64,000 bases of DNA. Source: Acuticoccus sp039034015 (GTDB taxonomy: Bacteria > Pseudomonadota > Alphaproteobacteria > Rhizobiales > Amorphaceae). This document shows positions 28,411 to 36,970 of the stretch, one piece after another. The notes below the pieces were generated by a model. It saw only the letters and a program-made list of their open reading frames with translations, was not told the DNA's origin and did no database searches. The stretch's first letter is position 1, and every line of letters starts with the position of its first letter. The position numbers and the translations under genes were made by a program. The stretch is taken from positions 186,001 to 250,000 of the forward strand of contig JBCCBM010000001.1 of assembly GCA_039034015.1 (NCBI GenBank), given 5' to 3'.

Positions 28411-29135
28411 GGGGCGTCGCCGTGCCGCTCGCCGAGGCGGCCGAGCAGCGTTGTGAGGTGGGCGCGCATGGCCGCGTGCGCGACGCTTGGCTCGCGTGCG
28501 GCGATCGCGTCCACAATCAGCGTGTGTTGGCGCAGATAACGTTGTTTTAGCTCGGGTGAGCGGGCGCGTTCGCGCACATCATGCCAACTGGGGCTGGAGC
28601 GCGCCTCGTCGATCAGCGCGAAGGTTTTGAGGAGGATGGGGTTGCCGGCAACGCGGGCGATGAAGCGGTGGAGCGAACCGTCCCAGAGTTCGGCGCCCTC
28701 GGCGTCGATGGTGTCGGCGGTGCGCTTGGCGAGCATGCGAAGGCGAAGAATGTCGGCCTCGGTGGCGCGTTGGGCGCAGAGCGCGGCGAGTTCCGGCTCC
28801 ACGCAAAGGCGCGCTTCCATCACGCTTTGGGGGGCGGCGGTGCGCAGCGTTGAGGGCGGGCGCTCGGTGAGCGGGGGCTGGGCGACGAATGTGCCCTTCC
28901 CCTGTTTGCGCCAGATGAGCCCTTCGGCCTCCAGCGCGTCGAGCGCGGTGCGCAGGACGCGGCGGCCAACGCCCAGGCGGCCGGAGAGGTTGCGTTCGGT
29001 GGGGAGGCGTCCGCCCGGGCCCATGCCGCCGCCTTCGATCATCTGGCGCAGTTGGGCGAGCACGTCGGAGGCGGTTTGCGCCGACATCGCGTCGGGCGCC
29101 GTGATGGGGTCGGGCGACGGGTTGGCGGTGGCCAA
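28407..29135 (-). CDS. GntR-family transcriptional regulator, FadR/FCD subgroup
   Basis: 242 residues. The N-terminal winged helix (about 20-90) has the GntR signature RLPTERNLSGRLGVGRRVLRTALDALEAEGLIWRKQGKGTFV. The C-terminal all-helical FCD ligand domain has RLCVEPELAALCAQRAT and a His-rich end (HAAMRAHL) that often binds metal and a carboxylate. First gene of the dpp/ggt operon and divergent from the operon at 29441, so it is placed to control both. Candidate operators lie in the 305-bp gap. Confidence 0.88.
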   Translation of the reverse strand: MATANPSPDPITAPDAMSAQTASDVLAQLRQMIEGGGMGPGGRLPTERNLSGRLGVGRRVLRTALDALEAEGLIWRKQGKGTFVAQPPLTERPPSTLRTAAPQSVMEARLCVEPELAALCAQRATEADILRLRMLAKRTADTIDAEGAELWDGSLHRFIARVAGNPILLKTFALIDEARSSPSWHDVRERARSPELKQRYLRQHTLIVDAIAAREPSVAHAAMRAHLTTLLGRLGERHGDAP

Positions 29136-29174
29136 GCGGGGTGCTCCTGCGGGGTTGGGCGGTCGTGTGGTGCC

Positions 29175-29206
29175 GAACCAATCTTAGGGTGGTTCATCGA
29201 TGGTTC
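29175..29206. promoter_or_regulatory. Operator-like GAACCA / TGGTTC dyad next to the regulator gene
   Basis: GAACCA at 29175-29180 faces TGGTTC at 29190-29195 (9-base spacer) and a second TGGTTC at 29201-29206, eleven bases on, i.e. about one helical turn. The same half-sites recur at 29326-29349. A binding site for the adjacent FadR-type regulator is the simplest reading. Confidence 0.5.
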
Positions 29207-29325
29207 GCCTGTCAATCACGAAAAGCGTGCAGTTTTTCTCTCGAATATTCAGCGTTGTGCGCGTTTTACGGCAAAATTTTGCCCATTGTGATAGGGGTGG
29301 AGGCTGGGTTTTTGGCCTGTGTTGC
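29207..29325. promoter_or_regulatory. AT-richer divergent promoter region
   Basis: The segment between the two operator-like dyads is markedly less GC-rich than the genes around it (for example GTTTTACGGCAAAATTTTG near 29260). This is where promoters for both the minus-strand regulator/dpp operon and the plus-strand purine operon would sit. No exact -35/-10 pair is assigned. Confidence 0.4.
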
Positions 29326-29349
29326 GAACCAATTGTGTTGATCTGGTTC
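29326..29349. promoter_or_regulatory. Operator-like GAACCA-N12-TGGTTC dyad upstream of the purine-type operon
   Basis: Perfect 6-base arms at 29326-29331 and 29344-29349, about 90 bases before the ATG at 29441. The half-sites are identical to those beside the regulator start. Confidence 0.5.
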
Positions 29350-29440
29350 GTTGGGGGCGCCGCCGGTTGGTCCCAAAGTTGCAGGCTTTTGTGGGTTGCC
29401 GCGGCGATTGCGGTGGATGTGGAAAGAGGATCAGACAACC

Positions 29441-30466
29441 ATGATGGCAACACGGCTTTGCGCCGCCGCACTCCTCGCCGTCGGGCTCCAGGCGCCTGCG
29501 GCCGCGGCCGACCGGACCCTCACAATTTCGGTTTATGGGTTCGCCCAGGATGCGTTCAAAGAGCTCGTCTACACCCCCTTCGAAGCGCAGTGTGACTGCA
29601 CGCTGGTGGTGGAAACCGGCAACTCGGTGGAGCGCTTGGCCAAGATGGAGGCCAACCAGGCCGACCCTGTGATCGATATGGCCGTGCTCTCCACCCACGA
29701 TGCGCTAAGTGCATCGCGCAAGGGGCTCCTCCAGCCCATCGACGTTACAAAGCTTTCGAACTATGAAAAGCTTTACGACATTGCCAAAGATCCGCTCGGT
29801 GACATGATGGGCGTTGGTTATACCTTTTATGCGACATCGATCGTCTATCGGACTGACAAGGTGACTGTGGAAAGCTGGGCTGATCTTTTGTCGCCTGAGC
29901 TTGCCGGCAACGTTGCCTTGCCGGATATCACCACCAACCAGGGGCCGCCCGCGCTCTTCATGCTCGGCAAGGCGCTGGGGGATGATGACACGGCGCTCGC
30001 CGCACCCATGGCAGCGGTGGGCGAGAAGGTGGACGATATTGTGACGTTTTATGTCCGTTCGTCGCAGCTCGCGCAGCTGATGCGGCAGGAGGAGATTTGG
30101 GCAGCGCCCGTGGGGCGGTTTGCCTGGGGGCGGTTCAAGGACAATGGGCTGCCGATGGCCTGGGCAACGCCGACGGAGGGGCAGACCGGCGGCATGAACG
30201 TCATGGTGATGACCAAGGGCAACGGCAACGAAGACCTTGCGCTTGAGTTCATGGACTTTTGGATCTCAACGCCAATCCAAACGGCGCTTGCCGAGGCGCT
30301 GGTGGACAGTCCCGCCAACGCGGAGGTGACGGTGTCGGACGAGATTGCCGAAAACCTCACCTATGGGGCGGAGACGGTGGAGACGCTGTCGCTGTTGCCG
30401 CCGGAAACCATCCTCGACAAGCGTGAGGCCTGGCTCGACGCCTGGAACTCGACGGTGGTGCGCTAA
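29441..30466 (+). CDS. PotD-like periplasmic substrate-binding protein
   Basis: 341 residues from the ATG at 29441, with GAGGA upstream. Signal peptide MMATRLCAAALLAVGLQAPAAA, mature start ADRTLTISVYGF. Cluster D binding fold of the spermidine/putrescine or Fe/thiamine type: FAQDAFKELVYTPFEAQCDCTLV, ending KREAWLDAWNSTVV. The two early Cys (in CDC) could be paired in the periplasm. The ligand is unlikely to be a polyamine given the downstream nucleoside hydrolase and adenine deaminase. Confidence 0.85.
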   Translation: MMATRLCAAALLAVGLQAPAAAADRTLTISVYGFAQDAFKELVYTPFEAQCDCTLVVETGNSVERLAKMEANQADPVIDMAVLSTHDALSASRKGLLQPIDVTKLSNYEKLYDIAKDPLGDMMGVGYTFYATSIVYRTDKVTVESWADLLSPELAGNVALPDITTNQGPPALFMLGKALGDDDTALAAPMAAVGEKVDDIVTFYVRSSQLAQLMRQEEIWAAPVGRFAWGRFKDNGLPMAWATPTEGQTGGMNVMVMTKGNGNEDLALEFMDFWISTPIQTALAEALVDSPANAEVTVSDEIAENLTYGAETVETLSLLPPETILDKREAWLDAWNSTVVR

Positions 30467-30479
30467 CGCGGCGAGAGAC

Positions 30480-31307
30480 TTGTTTCAAAACCGCACCGAG
30501 GGCCTGGCCCTTGCGCTGCCCGCCGCGGTGTTCGCGGCGGCGCTCTTTCTTCTGCCGGTTGCGATCTTGCTGTCGGAGGCGTTCCGGTCGGACGGCGGAT
30601 GGTCGATCGCCGCGTACGTCGACTTCTTTTCATCGCCCCGCGACCGGACCGTTTTCTTCCGCACGCTGCGTCTTGGGGCGTTGGTGACGCTGGTCTCGGC
30701 GGTCATCGGCTATGCGGCGGCCTATGCGATTGTGCAGTTGCCGCCGGGCGCGCGGGGGCGGATTTTTGGGCTCGTGATCCTGCCGCTCATGATTTCGCCG
30801 GTGGCGCGCACCTATGCGTGGCTGGTGATTTTGGGGCGCACGGGGTTTGTGAACCAGGTGCTGACCGGTGTTGGGCTCACCGATGAGCCGATCCGGTTCT
30901 TGTTCACCGAGACGGCGGTTTTTATTGGGCTTTTGCAGCTCTTCATGCCGCTCATGATCATCAGCCTTGTCTCGGCTATGGAGAACATGCCGAAGGATGC
31001 TGTGCCCGCCGCCCGCGTTTTGGGCGCCAACTGGTTCCAAGTGTTTTGGCGGGTGATTTTGCCCCTGACGCGCGAGGGGCTGGTGATTGGGGGGACGCTG
31101 GTGTTTACCGGCGCGTTGACGGCGTATATCACGCCTGCGATCTTGGGCGGGTCAAAGGTTTTGATGCTGGAAACCTTGCTTTACCAGCGGGTGACGGTGG
31201 CGAATGACTTTGCCTCCGCAAGCGTCATTGCGATGATCCTCATTGTGATGAGCTTTTCGGCCAACCTTCTCCTCAAGCGCATTGCCACCGCGAGGCAGGC
31301 GCGATGA
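30480..31307 (+). CDS. PotB-like ABC transporter permease
   Basis: About 275 residues from the TTG at 30480 (LFQNRTEGLALALPAAV); no ATG is available near the true N-terminus. Six helices; EAA loop VPAARVLGANWFQVFWRVILPLTREG. It starts 13 bases after the binding-protein stop and overlaps the next permease (ATGA). Confidence 0.88.
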   Translation: MFQNRTEGLALALPAAVFAAALFLLPVAILLSEAFRSDGGWSIAAYVDFFSSPRDRTVFFRTLRLGALVTLVSAVIGYAAAYAIVQLPPGARGRIFGLVILPLMISPVARTYAWLVILGRTGFVNQVLTGVGLTDEPIRFLFTETAVFIGLLQLFMPLMIISLVSAMENMPKDAVPAARVLGANWFQVFWRVILPLTREGLVIGGTLVFTGALTAYITPAILGGSKVLMLETLLYQRVTVANDFASASVIAMILIVMSFSANLLLKRIATARQAR

Positions 31308-32083
31308 GCCGCACGGTTGCAATCGTCGTCATCCTGGGGCTCACGCTGGCGTTCTTGATTGGGCCGTTTTTCATCATCATCGCGGCGAGCCTTTCGGCGG
31401 GGGAAAGTCTTGCGTTTCCGCCGGAGGGATTGTCGCTGCGCTGGGTATTCAAGGTTTTTGAGGTTGATAGCTTTCGCGAAAGCTTTGCCGTTTCGATGTT
31501 CTTGGCCGTGTTTGGGACGCTGGCGGCGCTCGCCCTTGGTGTGCCGGCCTCCTACGCCCTGTCGCGCTATCAGGTGCGCGGGGGGGAGACGGTGCGCCTT
31601 TTGGTGTCGGCGCCCATCATTGTGCCGGGGATCATCGTGGGGCTTGCGCTGTTGCGGTACCTCGTGATCCCCACCGGCATTACGATCATGACGGCGCTGT
31701 TTTTGGCCCACACGGCGCTGGTTTTGCCCTACGCGGTGCGTGTTGTCTCCGCGAGCCTCGACAACCTTCGCACCGATATTGAAGAAGCGGCCGTGCTTTT
31801 GGGGTGCACGCGGTTTGGCGCGTTTTACAAGGTGGTGCTGCCCAACATTCGCGGTGGGGTGCTGGCGGCCTTTATTCTGGGGTTTGTGACAAGCTTTAAC
31901 CAGGTGCCAGTGTCGCTCTTCCTCTCTGGGCCGGGGGTGCGCACGCTGCCGATCGATATGATCGCGTATATGGAGATCACCTACGACCCCTCCGTTGCCG
32001 CGCTCTCCTCGCTGCTGGCCTTCATGTCCATCGGGATCGTGTTTGCGGCGGAAAAGTTCTTAGGATTCTCGCGCTATGTCTGA
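31304..32083 (+). CDS. PotC-like ABC transporter permease
   Basis: 259 residues, six helices, EAA loop IEEAAVLLGCTRFGAFYKVVLPNIRGG. Paired with the PotB-like permease. Its 3' end overlaps the ATPase gene by eight bases. Confidence 0.88.
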   Translation: MSRTVAIVVILGLTLAFLIGPFFIIIAASLSAGESLAFPPEGLSLRWVFKVFEVDSFRESFAVSMFLAVFGTLAALALGVPASYALSRYQVRGGETVRLLVSAPIIVPGIIVGLALLRYLVIPTGITIMTALFLAHTALVLPYAVRVVSASLDNLRTDIEEAAVLLGCTRFGAFYKVVLPNIRGGVLAAFILGFVTSFNQVPVSLFLSGPGVRTLPIDMIAYMEITYDPSVAALSSLLAFMSIGIVFAAEKFLGFSRYV

Positions 32084-33029
32084 CTATGTGAGCCTTTCCG
32101 GCCTCACGCTCGCCTATGGGAACACGGTGGCGGTCGACGCGCTCGACCTTGGGATTGAGAAGGGCGAGCTTGTGACGCTGCTCGGCCCCTCCGGCTGCGG
32201 CAAGACGACGACGATGCGCGCCATTGCCGGCCTCATCACGCCGCGGGCGGGCACCATCACCATCGATGGGCGCGATGTGACGCGGGTGCCCCCCAGCCGC
32301 CGGGGCGTGGGGCTTGTGTTTCAGTCCTACGCGCTTTTTCCGCATCTCAATGTCTTTGAAAACGTTGCCTTTGGCTTGCGGGTGACGGGGGGTGGCGATC
32401 TTGAGCCGCGGGTGCGCGCGGCGTTGCAGACGGTGGGGCTGTCGGACTTTTCGGGGCGGCGACCGGCGGAGCTTTCGGGCGGGCAACAGCAGCGGGTGGC
32501 GCTGGCGCGCAGCCTTGTGATGGAGCCAAAAGTGCTCCTTCTGGACGAGCCATTGTCCAACCTTGATGCGCGGCTGCGGCTTGAAATGCGCATGGAGTTG
32601 CAGCGGCTCCAGCGGCAAACCGGGGTGACGATGGTGTTTGTCACCCACGATCAGGCGGAGGCGCTGGCGCTGTCAGACCGGATTGTGGTGATGCGCCTTG
32701 GCAAGGTCGAGCAGATTGGCTCGCCGGAGGAGATTTATGCCCGCCCGCGCACGCCTTTTGTGGCGGATTTTGTGGGCTTTGAGGTGATCTTGCCCCAGCC
32801 GGATGGCGATGCGCTCGCCTGGCGGCCGGGCGGTGTGGTGATTGGCGCGGGGCCCCATGAGGGGCGCGTTTTGGGCGTCTCGTTCGCGGGCGAGCGGCGG
32901 GAATACCTCATCGAGAGCGACCTTGGGCGCATCAAGGCCGATGCGCCGGTGGATGAGGCGGCGCTTGCCATTGGCGCGGCCGTTTCGTTCGATTTGCCGC
33001 GGGAAAATGCTGTCCGCGTCAGCGCCTGA
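32076..33029 (+). CDS. PotA-like ABC transporter ATP-binding protein
   Basis: 317 residues. Walker A GPSGCGKTT, Q-loop FQSYALFPHLNVFENV, signature LSGGQQQRVALARSL, Walker B VLLLDEPLSNLDARLR, switch FVTHDQAEA. A shortened TOBE-like regulatory tail begins near residue 235. Its stop overlaps the next start by one base (TGATG), joining transporter and salvage enzymes in one operon. Confidence 0.9.
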   Translation: MSDYVSLSGLTLAYGNTVAVDALDLGIEKGELVTLLGPSGCGKTTTMRAIAGLITPRAGTITIDGRDVTRVPPSRRGVGLVFQSYALFPHLNVFENVAFGLRVTGGGDLEPRVRAALQTVGLSDFSGRRPAELSGGQQQRVALARSLVMEPKVLLLDEPLSNLDARLRLEMRMELQRLQRQTGVTMVFVTHDQAEALALSDRIVVMRLGKVEQIGSPEEIYARPRTPFVADFVGFEVILPQPDGDALAWRPGGVVIGAGPHEGRVLGVSFAGERREYLIESDLGRIKADAPVDEAALAIGAAVSFDLPRENAVRVSA

Positions 33030-33937
33030 TGGGCGTTTGGATCGACACGGATTTGGGGGCGGATGACCTTTTTGCGATCCTGATGGCCGCGCGCCATGGA
33101 GCGATCGACGGGATGTCGCTGTCGTTTGGCTGCACGCGCCTTTCGGAGGTGGTGCGCACGGCCGATTGGGCGGCTGCCACCTTTGGCTGGACGATGCCCA
33201 TCCACCGCGGGGCCGACCGTGCGCTTTTGGGTGGCCTTGAGACGGCCGAGGCCATTCTGGGTCCGCGCGGGTTTTCTGCCCGTGGCGGGGATCCGACGAC
33301 GCCGGCGCCGGCGTGCACCCGCGCGGGGGCGGCGGCGGCGATGGCGGCTTGGCTGGCAGCGCCCGGCGTGGAGGCGCGAAGTGTGCTGGCGCTTGGGCCG
33401 CTCACCAACCTTGCGACCGTTGTGATCGGGTGGCCGGAATGTGTGCCGCGCCTTTCCCGCGTCATCTGGATGGGTGGGGCGCGGGACAGGGGCAATCACA
33501 CGCCCCACGCCGAGTTTAACGCGTTTGCGGACCCAGAGGCCCTTGCAGCGCTTGTCGCGCGGGGCGTGCCGCTCACCATCGCCGACCTTACCGCCTGCCG
33601 CGCGGTGACGATCGACGAGCGGGCCGTTGCGCGGGTGGCGGCGGGGGCAGGGCCCAATGCGACAACCGTGGCGGCGCTCTTGGGCGGGTACCTGGACATT
33701 GCGCTGTCGCGCGGGCGGTCCGCCATGGCGCTTTATGACCCGCTGGCGGCGGCAGCGCTCATCGCGCCACACCTTTTTGATGCGGCGCCCGTGGGGCTTT
33801 CAGTGGCGCTGGCGCACGATGGAGCGCGGGGGCGGACGATTGTTGACCGGGGCGGCGCGGCCAACGCGGCGCTTCTGTGGCCGCGCGATCCGGGCGCGAT
33901 CGTTGAACTCTGTCTCAGCGCATTGGAGAGGGCATGA
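33029..33937 (+). CDS. Inosine/uridine-preferring nucleoside hydrolase family protein
   Basis: 302 residues. It starts GVWIDTDLGADDLFAI, the Ca-binding DTDxxxDD signature of IUNH enzymes, which cleave nucleosides to base and ribose. LALGPLTNLA and MGGA provide the other active-site segments, and HAEFNAFADPEA corresponds to the NxxxDPEA ribose-binding block. Coupled to both the ATPase and adenine deaminase genes. Confidence 0.9.
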   Translation: MGVWIDTDLGADDLFAILMAARHGAIDGMSLSFGCTRLSEVVRTADWAAATFGWTMPIHRGADRALLGGLETAEAILGPRGFSARGGDPTTPAPACTRAGAAAAMAAWLAAPGVEARSVLALGPLTNLATVVIGWPECVPRLSRVIWMGGARDRGNHTPHAEFNAFADPEALAALVARGVPLTIADLTACRAVTIDERAVARVAAGAGPNATTVAALLGGYLDIALSRGRSAMALYDPLAAAALIAPHLFDAAPVGLSVALAHDGARGRTIVDRGGAANAALLWPRDPGAIVELCLSALERA

Positions 33938-35712
33938 TTGATCAGGATCTCAATTGCCCGCTTTTGCGCGATCGGGCGGTGATGGCTGCGCGCGGGGATG
34001 GGGCCTTTGACGTGCTGGTCGCGGGCGGGTGCGTTGCCGATGTTGCGACCGGTGAGGTGCGGGCGGCGGACGTCGGGCTTGTGGGCCCGCTCATTGCCTC
34101 GGTGCACCCGCGGGGGGCGCGGGGGGATGCGGCGCGGGTGATCGATGCCACCGGCGGGGTGGTCGCGCCCGGGCTCATCGACAGCCACATGCACATTGAA
34201 AGCGCGATGGTGACGCCGCACACCTATGCGGCGGCGATTGCGCAGCGGGGCGTCACGACGCTGGTGTGGGACCCTCATGAGTTTGCCAACGTGGCGGGCG
34301 ACGCGGGGGTCGACTACGCAAGGGCGGCGGCGGCCGCCGCGCCGGTGCGGATTTTGCCGCAGGTGCCCTCTTGCGTCCCTTCCGCGCCGGGGTTTGAGAC
34401 CGCGGGCGCCGACTTTGACGCCGCCACCATTGCCCGGCTTTTGGCCGATGCGCCGGCCGGGCTTGCGGAGGTGATGGACATGGCCGCCGTCACCGCGCGG
34501 GCGCCGCGGATGCGGGCCATCCTCCAGGCAGCGCTTGCCGCGGGCCGGCCGGTGAACGGGCACGCGCGGGGGCTGACGGGCGCAGGGCTCCAGGCCTATT
34601 GCGCGGCGGGCGTCACGTCCGACCATGAGGTGACGTCCGCCGCCGACCTTTTGGAGAAGCTGCGCGCCGGCCTTTCCGTCGAGCTGCGCGGCAGTCACGC
34701 CTACTTGCTGCCGGAGTTTGTGGAGGCGCTGTCGGGCCTGCCGCAATGGCCGCAAACGCTGACGATTGCGACGGATGATGTCTTTCCCGACGACCTCTTG
34801 GCGTCGGGCGGGCTCGACCATGTGCTCTCGCAGCTTGTGGCGCTTGGGATGCCTTCGATGGCCGCGCTCCAGGCCGCAACGCTGAACGCGGCCCGTCGGC
34901 TCGGGCGGCCCGATCTTGGCCACATTGCCCCCGGCCGCCGGGCGGATCTGGTGGTGTTTGATGATCTTAAGCGGTTTGCCGCGCGCACCGTGTTGATCGA
35001 TGGGGCAGCGCCCGTTGCGGGGCCTGCGCCAGCGCCGCCGGAGGGGCTTTCTGGCTCCATGCGGCTGCCGGCGCTCTCACCTGAGGATTTTGTGCTGCGG
35101 GCGGACGGGGCGGCGGTGACGCTTGCGACCATCGCGAACCCGCGTTTTACCGCGTGGGGCTCTGTGACCGCGCCGGTGGTGGCGGGGGCGGTGCAGCTGC
35201 CGGCGGGCGCGACGATGATTGCGGTCGCCCATCGCCACGGTCAGCGTGCGTCAACGCCCGCGCTTGGCGTTTTGACGGGGTGGGGGGATTGGCGCGGGGC
35301 GTTCGCGACGACCGTGAGCCATGACAGCCATAATCTCACCGTCTTTGGTCGTGATCCGCACGATATGGCGGCCGCGGCCAATGCGCTGGTTGGCTCGGGT
35401 GGCGGGATGGCGGTGGCGAAGGACGGTGCGGTGGTGGCGCACCTTGCGCTGCCCGTTGGCGGGTTGGTGTCGGATGCGCCGCTTGAGAGGGTGGCGCAGG
35501 GGTTTGCCGATGTGCGCGCGGCGGCGGGCACCATTGTCGATTGGGCGCCGCCTTACCTTGTGTTCAAGGCGCTCGTGGGGGCAACGCTTGCCTGCAACAA
35601 AGGGCCCCATCAGACCGATCTTGGGATTGCGGATCCGCTGGGGGGGCGGCTTTTGCGCTCGCCGATTGTGGGTCAGGGGGAAAGCGCTTCTCGCGACACG
35701 GCCTCCCAATAG
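33934..35712 (+). CDS. ade: Adenine deaminase
   Basis: 592 residues, the length of the bacterial AdeC/YicP family. The amidohydrolase core has GLIDSHMHIESAMVTP (HxH plus Glu ligand), WDPHEFANVAG, NGHARGLTGAGL, TSDHE and ATDDVFPDDL; the C-terminal domain has SHDSHNLTVFGRD. It converts adenine to hypoxanthine and ammonia. It follows the nucleoside hydrolase by a four-base overlap, so the two could act in series. The last 40 bases overlap the convergent M20 gene. Confidence 0.92.
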   Translation: MIDQDLNCPLLRDRAVMAARGDGAFDVLVAGGCVADVATGEVRAADVGLVGPLIASVHPRGARGDAARVIDATGGVVAPGLIDSHMHIESAMVTPHTYAAAIAQRGVTTLVWDPHEFANVAGDAGVDYARAAAAAAPVRILPQVPSCVPSAPGFETAGADFDAATIARLLADAPAGLAEVMDMAAVTARAPRMRAILQAALAAGRPVNGHARGLTGAGLQAYCAAGVTSDHEVTSAADLLEKLRAGLSVELRGSHAYLLPEFVEALSGLPQWPQTLTIATDDVFPDDLLASGGLDHVLSQLVALGMPSMAALQAATLNAARRLGRPDLGHIAPGRRADLVVFDDLKRFAARTVLIDGAAPVAGPAPAPPEGLSGSMRLPALSPEDFVLRADGAAVTLATIANPRFTAWGSVTAPVVAGAVQLPAGATMIAVAHRHGQRASTPALGVLTGWGDWRGAFATTVSHDSHNLTVFGRDPHDMAAAANALVGSGGGMAVAKDGAVVAHLALPVGGLVSDAPLERVAQGFADVRAAAGTIVDWAPPYLVFKALVGATLACNKGPHQTDLGIADPLGGRLLRSPIVGQGESASRDTASQ

Positions 35713-36821
35713 GCAACGCCTGTGGGGATGGCATCATCGTTGAAATCGTAGCGTGGGTTGTGATGGAGGGCGTTTTCGCGCGCAGGGCCGTTGCCGAGCC
35801 AGACGTAGGCGCCGGGTGCATGCTCGGCCAGAACCGCGAAATCGTCGCCGGCGGTGGAGGGGGGGAAATTGGTGCGCACTTGCCCGCACACGCGGTTGGC
35901 GGCGGAAAGGGCGACGGCGGTGGCGTCCGGCGCGTTCACCACCGGGGGGATGCGGCGGATGAAGGTGTAGTGGGCGGCAACGCCAAAGGTGTCGGCAATG
36001 CCGGCCGCGAGGCGGCCGATTTCGTGCTCCAGCGTGTCGCGCACGGCGGGGGTGAAGGCGCGGGCCGTGCCGCCGATTTCGACCGTTGCGGGGATGACGT
36101 TGAGCGCGTCCATGTTGCCTGCCGAAAGGGCGCACGCGCTGACGACGGCCGGCTGGAGGGGGTCGACCACCCGGGCGGGCACCGTTTGGAGGGCGGCGAT
36201 GAAGTGGGCGGCGGCGGTCACCGCGTCGCGGCCAAGGTGCGGCTTTGCGCCGTGGGTGCCAACGCCCTCAAACGTCGCGCGCCAACTGTCGGAGGAGGCG
36301 AGCTGCGGGCCGGCGACGACCGCCATCTCGTCGGTGGCAAGGCCGGGCATGTTGTGAAGGCCAAAGACCATGTCGCAGGGGAAGCGGGTGAAGAGGCCGT
36401 CGTCCACCATGCGGCGGGCGCCGCCGCGGCCCTCCTCCGCCGGCTGGAAGATGAAGTGGACGGTGCCGGGTGGCGGGTCGGCGGCGAGCTTTGCCGCCGC
36501 GCCGAGCAGCATTGTGGTGTGGCCATCGTGGCCGCAGGCGTGCATTTTTCCGGGGGTTTTGGAGGCCCACGGTGGGGTGCCGCGCTCATCCATGGCGAGC
36601 GCGTCCATGTCGGCGCGGAGGCCAACCGCGCGCGGGCCGGGGCCGCGGAGCGTTGCCACAACGCCTGTGCCGCCGAGCCCTTCGGTGACCAAAAGGCCGA
36701 GATCACGCAGGGTTTTGGCCACGATGGCGGCGGTGCGCACCTCTTCGAACCCGAGCTCGGGATGGGCGTGAAGGTCGCGGCGCAGCGCAATGAGGGCGGC
36801 GGGGTCGGTGATTGTGTGCAT
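35673..36821 (-). CDS. M20 amidohydrolase (hippurate hydrolase / IAA-amino acid hydrolase type)
   Basis: 382 residues. LRRDLHAHPELGFEE at the N-terminus, GLRADMDAL (metal Asp), HACGHDGHTTMLLGAA, FQPAEEGRGGARRM (catalytic Glu) and the dimerisation-domain HGAKPHLGRDAV are all intact. Family members hydrolyse N-acyl or N-acetyl amino acids. It stands alone, convergent to and overlapping ade by 40 bases. Confidence 0.9.
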   Translation of the reverse strand: MHTITDPAALIALRRDLHAHPELGFEEVRTAAIVAKTLRDLGLLVTEGLGGTGVVATLRGPGPRAVGLRADMDALAMDERGTPPWASKTPGKMHACGHDGHTTMLLGAAAKLAADPPPGTVHFIFQPAEEGRGGARRMVDDGLFTRFPCDMVFGLHNMPGLATDEMAVVAGPQLASSDSWRATFEGVGTHGAKPHLGRDAVTAAAHFIAALQTVPARVVDPLQPAVVSACALSAGNMDALNVIPATVEIGGTARAFTPAVRDTLEHEIGRLAAGIADTFGVAAHYTFIRRIPPVVNAPDATAVALSAANRVCGQVRTNFPPSTAGDDFAVLAEHAPGAYVWLGNGPARENALHHNPRYDFNDDAIPTGVAYWEAVSREALSP

Positions 36822-36836
36822 GGCCGCAAAGTTACC

Positions 36837-36937
36837 GCGGTTTCGGGTCAGATGGAATCATCTCACCCGGGAGTAACCGCGCCGCTTCAAAGTGGTAGAG
36901 CATCTTCTTTGGGTCTGAGAAGACCCAAGATTCTCTA
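36837..36937. repeat. RIME-like intergenic element made of two palindromes
   Basis: Palindrome 1 (36837-36880) has outer arms GCGGTT/AACCGC and an inner near-perfect stem CGGGTCAGATG / CATCTCACCCG around GAAT. Palindrome 2 (36896-36937) has arms TTGGGTCT / AGACCCAA around GAGA with flanking TAGAG / CTCTA. About 100 bp with two large palindromes is the plan of the RIME elements of rhizobia. It sits between divergent genes. Confidence 0.6.
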
Positions 36938-36970
36938 GCGGCGGCGGGCGCCCGCGCACAAGGTTTTGAG

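Noticed and set aside
30345..30479. Upstream start for the PotB-like permease
   Set aside because: It would lie inside the binding-protein gene in another frame and add an Arg/Pro-rich leader; the TTG at 30480 sits directly before the first helix.
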